Positions 1-9,018 of a DNA stretch of 64,000 nucleotides are shown one piece after another. Each line of letters opens with the position of its first letter. Position 1 is the stretch's first letter. The notes beneath the pieces were generated by a model. That model had not been told where the DNA came from and did no database searches. It saw nothing but the letters and a program-made list of their open reading frames with translations. Source of the DNA: Psychrobacter sp. bablab_jr014 (GTDB lineage Bacteria > Pseudomonadota > Gammaproteobacteria > Pseudomonadales > Moraxellaceae); the NCBI RefSeq assembly GCF_016464015.1, contig NZ_JACDXT010000005.1, forward strand, positions 1 through 64,000, read 5' to 3'. The translations under genes were made by a program, and so were the position numbers.

Positions 1-343
1 ATTGTTCCAGACAAGGCGCAAAGCGACGATAATGCAGATGCCTTAGCGAGATTTGTAACGCAGTATGGGGCAATTTTAGCATCAGCCCGCAGGGACAGGA
101 CTCTTTTTTGCCGCTTCATCGTTAAAAATAAACGCTTAGAGTGACTAAACTTATTATTTTTAACCTCGAATCGCCTAAAAAATAGTCGCTGTCAGTGCCA
201 TGGTCGAATGTTCAACACGCCCTAATCCTAATAAGCAACAAAAACACACCCTAGTATGCCGCATTGCCGCCATGTATTATTAGCCCTTACAATCCTTATT
301 TATACGCTTCGTTTACCTTTTTAACCATCATAAGTGAGTTGTT
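1..343. other. intergenic region, no gene seen
   Basis: I find no convincing coding frame before homoserine kinase. The stretch holds an AT-rich inverted repeat (GTTAAAAATA at 121-130, TATTTTTAAC at 155-164) with a 24-nt loop. It could be the end of an upstream transcript or part of a repeat. The ATG at 344 has only a weak ribosome-binding sequence (AAGTGAG). Confidence 0.4.
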
Positions 344-1507
344 ATGTCCGTTTATACCCAGTTGACTGATGATCAGTTTGCCGCTTTTTGCCAAAGCTTT
401 GGTGTGTCTTTTGCCCGTGCGATTCCGATTACCCAAGGCGTAAAAAATTCCAACTGGTTTATTCAGACGACCGATGATGCAGACGGCAGCTACTCATACG
501 TGTTTACCTTGTTCGAAGAGCGACCGCCAAGCGATATCGAAAAGATGGCAGTGATTTTAAATCAGCTGGCGGGCAAATTGCCTGTCGCCGCGCCGCTGCC
601 TGTGCTGAGCAGTAAGAGCGAGGACGTGCAGCGTTACGTGATGCGTTATGAAAACAAAGCCATCACCGTCGTGCCCTGCCTAGCAGGGACGCACCCGACG
701 CGTAACAGCGCTGCCATGTGCCGCGATATGGGCGCAGCGCTCGCGGTATTGCATAAAACCTTGCAAGACTTGACGCCCGCTGAAGACTATGGCGTGCCGC
801 TGTATCCGTGGGCGGACGTGCGTGACCGCGAGATGCAATATATGCCAAGCGATGAAGCAATGCTGATGAGCGACATTTGGCAAGCCTATAGTGACTTACC
901 GCTCGATACCTTACCGCAAGGGCTGTGCCATTTGGACATGTTTGCGGACAATACCTTGTGGGACCTACAAACAGGCGATGAGCGCTTGACAGGTTTGCTC
1001 GATTTTACCGAAGTCAGTGTCGAGCATTACGTGATGGACATTGCCATTACCATCAATGATTTTTGTACCACGTGGGGCAATGCCACCGAAGGCGAATCGG
1101 TCGATTTTGACCGCCACAAGATGCGCGCCTTTTTAGAAGGCTATGAATCAGAGCGTCCTCTGAGTGCTGCCGAGCGCCGTACCTTGCCGATTTTCTTAGC
1201 CAAAGCGGCCGTGATTTTTTGGTTATTGCGCCTCAACGTCATCCATTACAACCGCACCGAAGGGCGCACGGGCGACAACATTATGGTCAAAAACCCTGAC
1301 CTGATGAAACGCCTTGCTGCCTATCATTGGGCGAATGTGGAAAAAGCGCACAACAGCGTCTTTATTCTGCTCGCAAAAACGGATGCAGATGCGGCGGGCA
1401 ACATCATCGGCGTGTTTAGCAACAAAGCACAAGCTGAGGAAGCACAAGCCAAACTCGGCAGCCACAGCGTGATTGAAGAGCACACGCTCAATCAAGCCAT
1501 CGCATAA
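344..1507 (+). CDS. thrB: homoserine kinase (ThrB, APH-fold type) with C-terminal extension
   Basis: Phosphorylates L-homoserine to O-phosphohomoserine, the branch step to threonine, in the cytoplasm. The sequence shows the aminoglycoside-phosphotransferase-like fold used by pseudomonad-type ThrB: an N-terminal lobe with TQGVKNSNW near residue 30, the catalytic loop CHLDMFADN at about 195-203, and the metal-binding LLDF at about 218-221. At 387 residues it is longer than the roughly 315 usual for this family. The extra 55-60 residues at the C terminus (after about residue 330) have no kinase motif. It stands alone, followed by an intergenic repeat. Function is confident from motifs; the role of the tail is unknown. 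Confidence 0.9.
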   Translation: MSVYTQLTDDQFAAFCQSFGVSFARAIPITQGVKNSNWFIQTTDDADGSYSYVFTLFEERPPSDIEKMAVILNQLAGKLPVAAPLPVLSSKSEDVQRYVMRYENKAITVVPCLAGTHPTRNSAAMCRDMGAALAVLHKTLQDLTPAEDYGVPLYPWADVRDREMQYMPSDEAMLMSDIWQAYSDLPLDTLPQGLCHLDMFADNTLWDLQTGDERLTGLLDFTEVSVEHYVMDIAITINDFCTTWGNATEGESVDFDRHKMRAFLEGYESERPLSAAERRTLPIFLAKAAVIFWLLRLNVIHYNRTEGRTGDNIMVKNPDLMKRLAAYHWANVEKAHNSVFILLAKTDADAAGNIIGVFSNKAQAEEAQAKLGSHSVIEEHTLNQAIA

Positions 1508-1520
1508 TATTTATAACTCA

Positions 1521-1663
1521 TATAGTCAAAATGATTTGAGAAAAAATAGCGAAATGAAATGAATTTTTTGTAGCATCAAAAGACGAAGTCACAGCAAGCA
1601 AAAAAATTTATTTCATAGAGCGGTTTATAATTTTTTATCTTTTTCTTCAGGTTTGATTATATA
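1521..1663 (-). mobile_element. MITE-like palindromic repeat, copy 1
   Basis: About 143 bp bounded by TATAGTCAAA on the left and the complement of TATATAATCAAA on the right. Read on the minus strand, its centre carries the core TTGCTTGCTGTGACTTCGTC, which recurs in the copies near 21.1 and 35.9 kb. The arms beside the core (ATGAAATAAATT and AATTCATTTCAT) are complementary to each other but differ in sequence from the arms of the other copies. There is no coding capacity. Confidence 0.7.
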
Positions 1664-1703
1664 GTAGATATTAGAAAAGCATCATCATAAAAGGGGATAA
1701 GCG

Positions 1704-2024
1704 ATGAGTACACACATTGACGACTGGCAAAAGCTGGCACAATACGATACCAATCTGCAAGGCGAGCTGCACGCCACCTTGCTACAAAACAACGGTATCC
1801 GCGTCTCAACCCAAGCGCTCAGCGCCATCCCTGGTATGAATTCAGGCGCGGTGCTGTGGGTGCAGGACACTGACTTGGCGCGCGCGCAAGCCATTTTGGC
1901 AAACATCAATACCGATAGCGTTGTCGATTTGGATGATGTTGACAATGAAGATAATGACAGCGATGACATTGATTTTAATAGTGTCGGTTTTGAATCGCAT
2001 GACGATGTGCAAGGAAAAGGGTAA
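1704..2024 (+). CDS. DUF2007 (putative signal-transducing) domain protein
   Basis: A small cytoplasmic protein of 106 residues. Residues 8-70 match the DUF2007 pattern: a start like 'W.KLAQYDTNLQGEL', a central 'LLQNNGIRVSTQ', and a 'VLWVQDTDLARAQAIL' helix. This ferredoxin-like fold is often seen fused to zinc ribbons or alone, with no settled biochemical role. The last 30 residues are very acidic (repeated D/E). The start is supported by an AAGGGG sequence 8 nt upstream. It sits one codon from the next gene and is probably cotranscribed with that glutamine amidotransferase, with possible translational coupling. Confidence 0.75.
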   Translation: MSTHIDDWQKLAQYDTNLQGELHATLLQNNGIRVSTQALSAIPGMNSGAVLWVQDTDLARAQAILANINTDSVVDLDDVDNEDNDSDDIDFNSVGFESHDDVQGKG

Positions 2025-2030
2025 GTGGTT

Positions 2031-2927
2031 ATGTGTCAGCTGTTAGGAATGAACTGTAATACCCCAACCGATATTGGCTTTAGCTTTGCAGGCTTTCGTA
2101 AGCGCGGCGGCATGACCGACCGCCATGAAGACGGCTTTGGCATCGCCTTTTTTGAGCGCAGCGAGTGCGGCGATGATAATGCCTCGACAGGGCTGCGGAT
2201 GTTTCATGACAATCGCCCAAGCTATGAGTCGCCCGTTGCCGACCTTGTCAATCATTATCCGATTAAGGCAATGAACGTGATTGCCCATATCCGTAAAGCC
2301 ACGCAAGGGCAAAACTGCCTTGCCAACACGCACCCGTTCGTCCGCGAAGTGTGGGGCGAGCAGTGGGTGTTTGCGCACAATGGGCAGATGAACAAAGAGT
2401 TCATCAAGCGCTGTCAGCGTCTGCAAGACAATGGCAACGCCGCGCACTGTCAGCCCGTTGGCTCGACCGATTCAGAAATGGCGTTTTGTTATTTGATTAA
2501 CCGCCTCAAAAGCAGCTTTAAAACCCGCCCTGATGACAAGACCTTGTTTAACTTTTTGACCACTCAGTGCCGTTATTTGTCCGCCAATGGCTTGTTTAAT
2601 TGTCTGATATCCAATGGACGCTGGCAGCTGGCGTACGCGGGCAGCTTGCTGTTTTATCTCACGCGTAAAGCGCCTTTTGGCGAGGCAAAACTCTCTGATG
2701 ACGAGCTGGCGATTAACTTTAGCGATGTCACCACCGATACCGATAAGGTGACGATTTTGGTGACCGTGCCATTGACTGAAAATGAGAAATGGCAGCAGCT
2801 CGCCGTCAATGAATGCTTAATCTTTCGAGATGGTGACGTCATTTATAAAGACAGCCCAAGTCAGCGCAAGTTTTTGACCGTTGAGGAAGGGATTGCGATT
2901 GCAAGGGAAGTTGGGGCGAGTGTTTAG
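2031..2927 (+). CDS. class II glutamine amidotransferase (YafJ-like)
   Basis: Glutamine amidotransferase type 2 (Ntn hydrolase) domain. I choose ATG 2031 rather than GTG 2025 because it puts the nucleophilic Cys directly after the initiator Met (MCQLLGMN), as needed for an N-terminal catalytic Cys. An AGGAAAAGGG stretch sits about 10 nt upstream. Further motifs are RKRGG near residue 26, HIRKATQG near 87, the NTHPF substrate loop and 'FAHNGQM' near 120, then GSTDSE near 145. There is no synthase partner domain, so the acceptor of the ammonia is unknown; YafJ-type proteins are stand-alone. It lies in a two-gene operon with the DUF2007 protein. Confidence 0.88.
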   Translation: MCQLLGMNCNTPTDIGFSFAGFRKRGGMTDRHEDGFGIAFFERSECGDDNASTGLRMFHDNRPSYESPVADLVNHYPIKAMNVIAHIRKATQGQNCLANTHPFVREVWGEQWVFAHNGQMNKEFIKRCQRLQDNGNAAHCQPVGSTDSEMAFCYLINRLKSSFKTRPDDKTLFNFLTTQCRYLSANGLFNCLISNGRWQLAYAGSLLFYLTRKAPFGEAKLSDDELAINFSDVTTDTDKVTILVTVPLTENEKWQQLAVNECLIFRDGDVIYKDSPSQRKFLTVEEGIAIAREVGASV

Positions 2928-2954
2928 GAATGATATTTGGCAATAGGCGTCTTA

Positions 2955-3386
2955 ATGATTGATTTTTTTGTAAAAGAAGCCATTAGCGATGAAAGGGCTA
3001 GTTTGTTACTACAGAAAACTTTCGGCTTACCAGAAAATAAGGTTACGGTATTAAGCTTGCAAGAGATGGAAGCCTTAGAAAATCAACTTCCAAAATCTTG
3101 CGACTGTCTCGGAGTAAAAAGTCTTATAGAGGGTGATGCTTGTACACTATTACAAATTCATCGAATTGACATTCCACTTGATATTTTTTTGGAAAGACTC
3201 CAATCTTTTTGCAAGGCTGAGTCTATAACCTGCTACGTACCCTCTGAAAGCGTTTATGCCAATAGTTACTACAACTACTACGAAATTACACCAGATTGCG
3301 AAATGATTGAAGTATCTGAATGGCTTAAAGACGACAACGAAGATAATAAACAAATATATTTTCATAATAAGTTAACAAAAAACTAA
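2955..3386 (+). CDS. hypothetical protein, AT-rich
   Basis: I do not recognise this 143-residue protein. ATG 2955 is preferred over an upstream TTG at 2937 because it keeps a normal spacing from the previous gene. It has no signal peptide or membrane segment. Residues 90-125 are rich in Tyr/Asn and the C terminus is charged (KDDNEDNK). Its base composition is clearly more AT-rich than both neighbours, which suggests transfer. Its stop codon overlaps the stop of the convergent YchJ-like gene by 4 bp. Size and composition recall small immunity-type proteins, but no motif supports that. Confidence 0.55.
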   Translation: MIDFFVKEAISDERASLLLQKTFGLPENKVTVLSLQEMEALENQLPKSCDCLGVKSLIEGDACTLLQIHRIDIPLDIFLERLQSFCKAESITCYVPSESVYANSYYNYYEITPDCEMIEVSEWLKDDNEDNKQIYFHNKLTKN

Positions 3387-3892
3387 TCCAAATAACCCCC
3401 ACAACACCGTTTAAACTTCTCCCCTGAGCCACAAATACACGGCTGTTTTTGGCTCATATTCATACGCACCGTCGGGTCGATAAAGTACCAGCGTGCTTGC
3501 TTGTCTTTATCCATAATCTTCACAAAGGCTGACAGCTCGTGATGCGCCTGCACACCGCTATCGGTATGAAAATAGGCTTTAAACTCTACCTGCGCGTGGC
3601 GTTTGCCCAGTTTAGGTCGATGCTGCACAATCTCAAGTCCCGCCCAGTCCGTGTCTTTGCCCCATTGCGCTATCGCGTCCCTATCCAGCAGCGCTTGTTG
3701 CGTGGGCACGGTGGTCGCTACGATATATTCAGGCAGCTGCAACACAAAGGCGCTATAGCGGCTGCACATCAGGCGCTCGGCATCGGGCGCGGCAAGTGAT
3801 TCGTGATATGGCTGGCAGCAGTCTTCATAAGACGCGCTGCTATCTTGCGTACTAACAGACGGCGGCGTGATACGGCAGGGACACACGGGCAT
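3383..3892 (-). CDS. YchJ/UPF0225 family protein with SEC-C zinc motif
   Basis: A 169-residue protein of the YchJ family. The N terminus MPVCPCR plus a second cysteine pair (EDCCQPYH) and the C-terminal SEC-C motif (CICGSGEKFKRCCGG) are the typical zinc-binding elements, with an NTF2-like middle region between them (LMCSRYSAFVL, HARVEFKAYF-type strand). The start at 3892 is chosen because AAGGAG lies 5 nt upstream and MPVCPC begins the family's metal motif; a longer frame would add 16 unrelated residues. The molecular function of the family is unknown. It lies 26 bp downstream of the YdjM-like membrane gene on the same strand, probably one transcript. Confidence 0.85.
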   Translation of the reverse strand: MPVCPCRITPPSVSTQDSSASYEDCCQPYHESLAAPDAERLMCSRYSAFVLQLPEYIVATTVPTQQALLDRDAIAQWGKDTDWAGLEIVQHRPKLGKRHAQVEFKAYFHTDSGVQAHHELSAFVKIMDKDKQARWYFIDPTVRMNMSQKQPCICGSGEKFKRCCGGYLD

Positions 3893-3918
3893 AAGCGCTC
3901 CTTGATAGATGAATAAAA

Positions 3919-4644
3919 CTAGCCTTTGTGCGTCCACCACGTCTCAAGCAGTGTCGGCAGCAAGCCTTGGCGCAACTGTTGCCAGTGGGTGGGGTCACTG
4001 ACATCGTCCACAAACGGCGCAAAAGGCGGCGCGGCATAAATCAGTAATGCCAGTACGCCATAAATCAGCAGATACCACCATTTATCCTTGTGCTGATAAA
4101 ACTTCATCGCCGTGCCAGCTGAGCGTTTGAGGCGCATGCCTGTCAGATTGACGCTGTAGATTTCATCCAGTGCCAAATGCACCATCGCGCCACCGAACAC
4201 AAACAGACCATAAAACCAGCTGTCGCTCAAATCCGCCTCAAAGCCATAATAACAAAGCCCTGTCAGACCGAGACCCAATATTGCCATATACGGCACGGAA
4301 TGTATCACCCCGCGATGCACGGTCATCTTAGTAAATACATGAAACACGGTGTAGCGGATAAACACATAGCCCGCTATCCACAGTACGATAAGGGACACGA
4401 GGCTGAGCGTACTGCGCCAATGCATCACCAAACCAAAGGCAAACACCAGCGCCCCGATATCAAAGCCAAGTTTAATCGGTGTGGAATGGTCGGAGTCCAA
4501 ATCAGGCAACAAACCGCCCGCCGTGCCGAGCGCGACACAAATCAAAAACTCGCTATCATCAATCAAGCCTGCCTTGTATATCGTCAGCGCGACCGTACTG
4601 CTGATTAAAAATGCGCCGTTTAAATGGGTGTTAAAGTTTGCCAT
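3919..4644 (-). CDS. YdjM/DUF457-type inner-membrane metal-dependent hydrolase
   Basis: A multi-spanning membrane protein with the motif set of the YdjM-like (DUF457) group: MANFNTHLNGA at the N terminus, GGLLPDLDSDHS near residue 50, HRGVIHSVPY near 118 and HLALDEIYSV near 160. These conserved His/Asp residues lie at membrane edges. I set the start at 4644 (MANFNTHLN), the conserved N terminus; an in-frame ATG at 4677 would add 11 residues, and neither has a strong ribosome-binding site. Members are reported as LexA-regulated inner-membrane proteins or putative metal-dependent hydrolases. The substrate is unknown. It is transcribed toward the YchJ-like gene. Confidence 0.75.
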   Translation of the reverse strand: MANFNTHLNGAFLISSTVALTIYKAGLIDDSEFLICVALGTAGGLLPDLDSDHSTPIKLGFDIGALVFAFGLVMHWRSTLSLVSLIVLWIAGYVFIRYTVFHVFTKMTVHRGVIHSVPYMAILGLGLTGLCYYGFEADLSDSWFYGLFVFGGAMVHLALDEIYSVNLTGMRLKRSAGTAMKFYQHKDKWWYLLIYGVLALLIYAAPPFAPFVDDVSDPTHWQQLRQGLLPTLLETWWTHKG

Positions 4645-4812
4645 AGCAAGAGAGAACCTAGCGGTAAAAAAGCGCATTATGATACCATGCTGCCGCCCGT
4701 CGTACCTAAAGCTTTGCTTGTGCTTGACGGGGACTTTGCTGGCGTTGTGTTACTGCGCGCACAGTTCGCCACCGCTATTTTTATTTATTCACGCGCCATA
4801 GAGAAGTTGGTT

Positions 4813-5742
4813 ATGAATGATGTTGCCAAACCCGCAGTTGTTCCGTTAGACCCGATATTTACCCAGATTGACTGGTCAGCGCCATGGCTACAGCATTTAT
4901 GCGCCCGCGAGATATTGGCAAATGGTGTGCAAACGTATACCACAACCGAGGCAGCAGACGCGCCGCCCGCCATTATCGCCAGCATTTTAAATCAAGCGCG
5001 CACGCTGAGCGAAACTGCGCTTATCACTCAGCCAACTGCTGGCGAGTCAGCGCACAAGATTGAATTTGTGGCGCAAGATGCTTTACTTGAGGGCATGGCG
5101 TACGAGACCTTTATTGCTAAGACGGGCAACATTCCCACACGCGACAATCTGCATGATTTGTTTAACGGCAGTATTTGGCTCAGTTTTCCTAAGACCAAAG
5201 CGCTGCTGAATCATCATCACATGCGCCACATGGCGGCAAGCGTCGATATTGCAAAGACAGGTCGCGGGCGGGTGCGCGATACGATTACCGTCTTTGATGA
5301 AAACGGTGCGATTTTGGTAACTTGCCGCCCTAAGATTGGGCAAGCGCTTAAAGGCTTTGATTGGCAGGCGTGTTTGGTTGCGCCGCGTGCGCTGTGGGAT
5401 GATATTAGCGCTCCACGTGCTGACGCCAGTGCGGCGGTATATGTGTTCGGGCATGCGCTGCTTGAGCAGCTGATTGCCCCGCGTAAGCCCTTATGCGCGC
5501 ACAGCGTGATTATCAATGTCACGCCTGACTTTTTTGCCTTATCATTGGCGGCGCGGATGCAGGTACTCGATGACAAATTGGCAGCATATATGGACGAATT
5601 GCTGTCCGATGCGGATGTCAAACCGTGTGATTTATCACCGTTACCAATTTTGGGTGTGCCGCATTATGCTGCGGACAACCGCGACCCTGCCTTTTATGAG
5701 GATAGCTTTGTGTTTCGCAGTGGTCGGCGTAAAAAGCAATAG
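4813..5742 (+). CDS. DUF3025 family protein
   Basis: A cytoplasmic protein of 309 residues matching DUF3025 by the motif DNLHDLFNGSIWLSFPKTK near residue 110, followed by the conserved 'HRDD/TITVFDENGA' strand region and the C-terminal 'PILGVPHYAADN' motif. The ATG at 4813 (MNDVAKPAV) is preferred, with a GAGAAG stretch about 8 nt upstream; the frame stays open for 63 more codons upstream, but that part overlaps the divergent YdjM-like start and has no conserved motif. Function is unknown in the family. Confidence 0.75.
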   Translation: MNDVAKPAVVPLDPIFTQIDWSAPWLQHLCAREILANGVQTYTTTEAADAPPAIIASILNQARTLSETALITQPTAGESAHKIEFVAQDALLEGMAYETFIAKTGNIPTRDNLHDLFNGSIWLSFPKTKALLNHHHMRHMAASVDIAKTGRGRVRDTITVFDENGAILVTCRPKIGQALKGFDWQACLVAPRALWDDISAPRADASAAVYVFGHALLEQLIAPRKPLCAHSVIINVTPDFFALSLAARMQVLDDKLAAYMDELLSDADVKPCDLSPLPILGVPHYAADNRDPAFYEDSFVFRSGRRKKQ

Positions 5743-6139
5743 GCAGCGCTTCTTGCTGACATCGAATTTTATGATGCGTGTCGTCACTTTTATTTTCTTA
5801 TCATAAAGACCAGCGGTCAGATAACGCGCCTTATCGTGCTTCTTGCTGCCATTTTCCTGCCTTTTGTTACGTTTTTCCCACGATTTATAACGACTCACTA
5901 CCCAATCTAGCGCGCATATTTGTTACGGTAAAGACTACTTATACTTGATAGGTAATAAACATGTGCAGTCGTACTTACCGCCTGCCGTTTTGACAATTTT
6001 ATAATAACGAACTGAACCTATAGTTTTTAACATCAGCCACTTACTCACCGCATTTTTTGGTATTGGCTTGTCTGCCATGTTTTGATAATAAAAGCGATAA
6101 CCAAAACCCACCAATGATGCGCCAGACAAGGAAGCGATT
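5743..6139. other. intergenic region before acnA
   Basis: About 400 bp without a confident gene. It holds a weak reverse-strand frame (listed next) and the leader of acnA. The acnA ribosome-binding site AAGGAAG sits at its right edge. I see no clear promoter or riboswitch. Confidence 0.4.
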
Positions 6140-6150
6140 ATGAGCGACAT
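5935..6150 (-). CDS. possible small membrane/secreted protein overlapping the acnA start
   Basis: A reverse frame of about 71 codons from ATG 6150, overlapping the first codons of acnA head-to-head. The product would have a hydrophobic N terminus (MSLIIASLSGASLVGFGYRF) and a Lys/Tyr-rich remainder ending CTCLLPIKYK. It has no good ribosome-binding site and no family I recognise. It may be a chance frame. It is listed because it fills an otherwise empty gap and has a signal-like start. Confidence 0.2.
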   Translation of the reverse strand: MSLIIASLSGASLVGFGYRFYYQNMADKPIPKNAVSKWLMLKTIGSVRYYKIVKTAGGKYDCTCLLPIKYK

Positions 6151-8980
6151 TTTTAATATCAAAGACACCTTAGACGTCGATGGCAAAAGCCATAATTACT
6201 ATAGCCTACCCAAGCTCACCGAAAAGTACGAGCATATCAATACCCTCCCATACTGCATGAAAATCGTCCTAGAGAACCTGCTGCGTAATGAAGACGGCGG
6301 GCAATCGGTCGGTAAAGAGCATATTGAAGCGGTCGCTAATTGGGATGCAGGTGCTGCGCCAAGTAAAGAAATTGCCTTTATGCCCGCGCGTGTGGTTCTA
6401 CAGGATTTTACAGGCGTGCCATCGGTCGTTGACCTAGCGGCGATGCGTGATGCAGTTGTAAAATTAGGCGGAGAAGCGGAGCAGATTAATCCATTTATCC
6501 CAAGCGAACTGGTCGTTGACCACTCAGTGCAGGTGGATGTGTATGGTCGTGAAGACGCGCTTGATTTAAACAAAAAAATTGAATTTAAACGCAATAATGA
6601 GCGTTATGAATTTTTGCATTGGGGTAAGCAAGCCTTTGAAAACTTCGTCGTCGTGCCACCTGCGACAGGTATCGTGCATCAGGTCAACCTTGAGTATCTG
6701 GCACGCGTAGTAATGGCTGCAGAAGTCGATGGCGATAATGGTAAAGAGCTGACCGTATATCCAGACACAGTATTTGGTACAGACAGCCACACCACCATGA
6801 TTAATGGTATTGGCGTGCTCGGCTGGGGCGTGGGTGGTATCGAAGCTGAAGCGGCAATGCTCGGCCAGCCATCATCGATGCTGATTCCGCAAGTGGTCGG
6901 CTTTGAGTTGACAGGTGCGCTGTCTGAAGGCGTGACCGCAACTGACTTGGTACTGCGTGTAGTCGAGATGCTGCGCGCGCATGGCGTGGTAGGTAAATTT
7001 GTTGAGTTTTATGGGGACGGCCTGCACAACATGCCGCTTGCTGATCGTGCAACCATCGCTAACATGGCACCTGAGTACGGCGCGACCTGTGGTATCTTCC
7101 CAATTGACCAAGTGGCCATTGAATATCTGCGCCTCTCAGGTCGTGAAGAAGCGCAAATTGAATTGGTCGAAAAATATGCCAAAGCACAAGGCTTGTGGCA
7201 CGATAGCGACACGCCAAACGCTACCTATTCAAGCAATTTATACTTAGACCTTGGCACTGTTGAGCCATCGCTTGCAGGGCCAAAACTGCCCCATCAGCGT
7301 ATCGCTTTGTCAGACATGCATCAAAGCTTTGGCGACACACTTGCCAGCATGACCGAAGATCGTAAGGCGGAAGTAGAGGGCAAAGTACGCTTTGACCAAG
7401 AAGGCGGTGAGCAAGAGCAGGCGGAGCATCTAGCGGCTGAACCTACCGAGATGGAAACAGGCGATAAAGAAGATGCGCCAGTAAAAGACGTCTTTTCAAC
7501 CGTTAATATCAATGATAGCGAGCACGAATTGCGTGATGGCTCTGTCGTTATCGCAGCGATTACTTCTTGTACCAACACCTCAAACCCAGCAGTGATGATT
7601 GGTGCAGGTTTGGTTGCCAAAAATGCAGCAGAAAAAGGGCTTAAAGCCAAGCCGTGGGTAAAAACCTCACTGGCACCTGGCTCTAAAGTGGTCACCGACT
7701 ATCTTGAGCGTACTGCATTGATGGACGAGCTAGAAAAAGTTGGTTTCTTCCTTGTCGGTTACGGCTGTACCACCTGTATTGGTAACTCAGGGCCACTGCT
7801 TGAGAGCATCGAACAGGGTATCGAAGAGAATGATTTGGTAGTCGCTTCAGTGTTATCAGGTAACCGAAACTTTGAGGGACGTATTCACTCACATGTTAAG
7901 ACCAACTATTTGGCATCACCACCGCTGGTCGTCGCGTACGCACTGGCAGGTACAGTCAATATCGACCTAACCACCCAGCCTATTGGGCAAGACAACGATG
8001 GCAACGATGTGTATCTAAAAGACATCTGGCCAACCTCTGCTCAGATTGATGAGCTGATTGCCAAAAATATCGATGCCGATATGTTCCATAAAAACTATGG
8101 CGAAGTCTTTGACGGTAGTAACGAATGGAACGCCATCACCTCAGCGGACAGCCAGCTGTATCCGTGGGATGAATCGTCTACGTATATCAAAAACCCACCG
8201 TTCTTTGATGGCATGACTATGGAGCCAGAAGGCATTCCTGATATCAATGATGCTCGCATTTTGGGGCTATTCGGTGACTCTATTACCACAGACCACATCT
8301 CACCTGCGGGCAGTATCGACCCTGATTCGCCAGCAGGTCAATACTTGCAGTCGCGCGGCGTTATGGAAGCGGACTTCAACAGCTATGGCTCACGCCGTGG
8401 TAACGATGCGGTGATGACTCGCGGTACCTTTGCCAATATTCGCATCAAAAACTTGATGATGAATGGCAAAGAAGGCGGCTACACCTATTATTTTGATGGT
8501 GACAGCGCAAGTCTTGATGACGGACAAGAAATGCCTATTTATGATGCGGCGATGAAGTATAAAGAAGAGGGGCGTACACTGGTCGTCTTAGGTGGTGAGC
8601 AGTACGGTACAGGCTCTAGCCGTGACTGGGCAGCTAAGGGTACGATTTTACTTGGTGTAAAAGCAGTATTGGCAGGCTCATTCGAGCGTATCCACCGTTC
8701 AAATCTTGTTGGTATGGGTGTCTTGCCATTGACCTTTAAAGATGGTGAAAGTATCCAGTCGCACAACCTTGATGGCTCAGAAGTGCTCAGCATTACAGGT
8801 CTTGATAATGGAGAAAGCCGCACAGCAACCGTTACTGCAACGCGTGCCGATGGCTCAAGCGAAACCTTTGAGGTTAACGTTATGCTACAAACGCCAAAAG
8901 AGCGCGAGTACGTGCGTCATGGTGGCGTGTTGCATTATGTCTTGCGTCAATTGGCGAGTGATAGCAAAGATGCGGCGTGA
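6140..8980 (+). CDS. acnA: aconitate hydratase A
   Basis: Isomerises citrate to isocitrate in the TCA cycle using a [4Fe-4S] cluster. Cluster ligands are visible as Cys477 (SCTNTSNP) and Cys543/Cys546 (GYGCTTCIG). Other family motifs are GTDSHTTMINGIGVLGWGVG near residue 215, FGDSITTDHISPAG near 713 and YGTGSSRDWAAKG near 825 in the swivelling C-terminal domain. At 946 residues it is about 55 longer than E. coli AcnA. The excess includes an acidic, Glu/Asp-rich insertion at about residues 420-455. The start has AAGGAAG 7 nt upstream. A terminator follows at 9019-9052, so it appears monocistronic. Confidence 0.97.
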   Translation: MSDIFNIKDTLDVDGKSHNYYSLPKLTEKYEHINTLPYCMKIVLENLLRNEDGGQSVGKEHIEAVANWDAGAAPSKEIAFMPARVVLQDFTGVPSVVDLAAMRDAVVKLGGEAEQINPFIPSELVVDHSVQVDVYGREDALDLNKKIEFKRNNERYEFLHWGKQAFENFVVVPPATGIVHQVNLEYLARVVMAAEVDGDNGKELTVYPDTVFGTDSHTTMINGIGVLGWGVGGIEAEAAMLGQPSSMLIPQVVGFELTGALSEGVTATDLVLRVVEMLRAHGVVGKFVEFYGDGLHNMPLADRATIANMAPEYGATCGIFPIDQVAIEYLRLSGREEAQIELVEKYAKAQGLWHDSDTPNATYSSNLYLDLGTVEPSLAGPKLPHQRIALSDMHQSFGDTLASMTEDRKAEVEGKVRFDQEGGEQEQAEHLAAEPTEMETGDKEDAPVKDVFSTVNINDSEHELRDGSVVIAAITSCTNTSNPAVMIGAGLVAKNAAEKGLKAKPWVKTSLAPGSKVVTDYLERTALMDELEKVGFFLVGYGCTTCIGNSGPLLESIEQGIEENDLVVASVLSGNRNFEGRIHSHVKTNYLASPPLVVAYALAGTVNIDLTTQPIGQDNDGNDVYLKDIWPTSAQIDELIAKNIDADMFHKNYGEVFDGSNEWNAITSADSQLYPWDESSTYIKNPPFFDGMTMEPEGIPDINDARILGLFGDSITTDHISPAGSIDPDSPAGQYLQSRGVMEADFNSYGSRRGNDAVMTRGTFANIRIKNLMMNGKEGGYTYYFDGDSASLDDGQEMPIYDAAMKYKEEGRTLVVLGGEQYGTGSSRDWAAKGTILLGVKAVLAGSFERIHRSNLVGMGVLPLTFKDGESIQSHNLDGSEVLSITGLDNGESRTATVTATRADGSSETFEVNVMLQTPKEREYVRHGGVLHYVLRQLASDSKDAA

Positions 8981-9018
8981 TTGAGCACATGACCGCTTAA
9001 TATTTTAAAAACAATAAG

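Noticed and set aside
4177-4608. Plus-strand open frame of 143 codons opposite the YdjM-like gene
   Set aside because: The predicted product is a His/Lys/Thr-rich shadow without motifs, while the reverse strand has conserved membrane-protein motifs.
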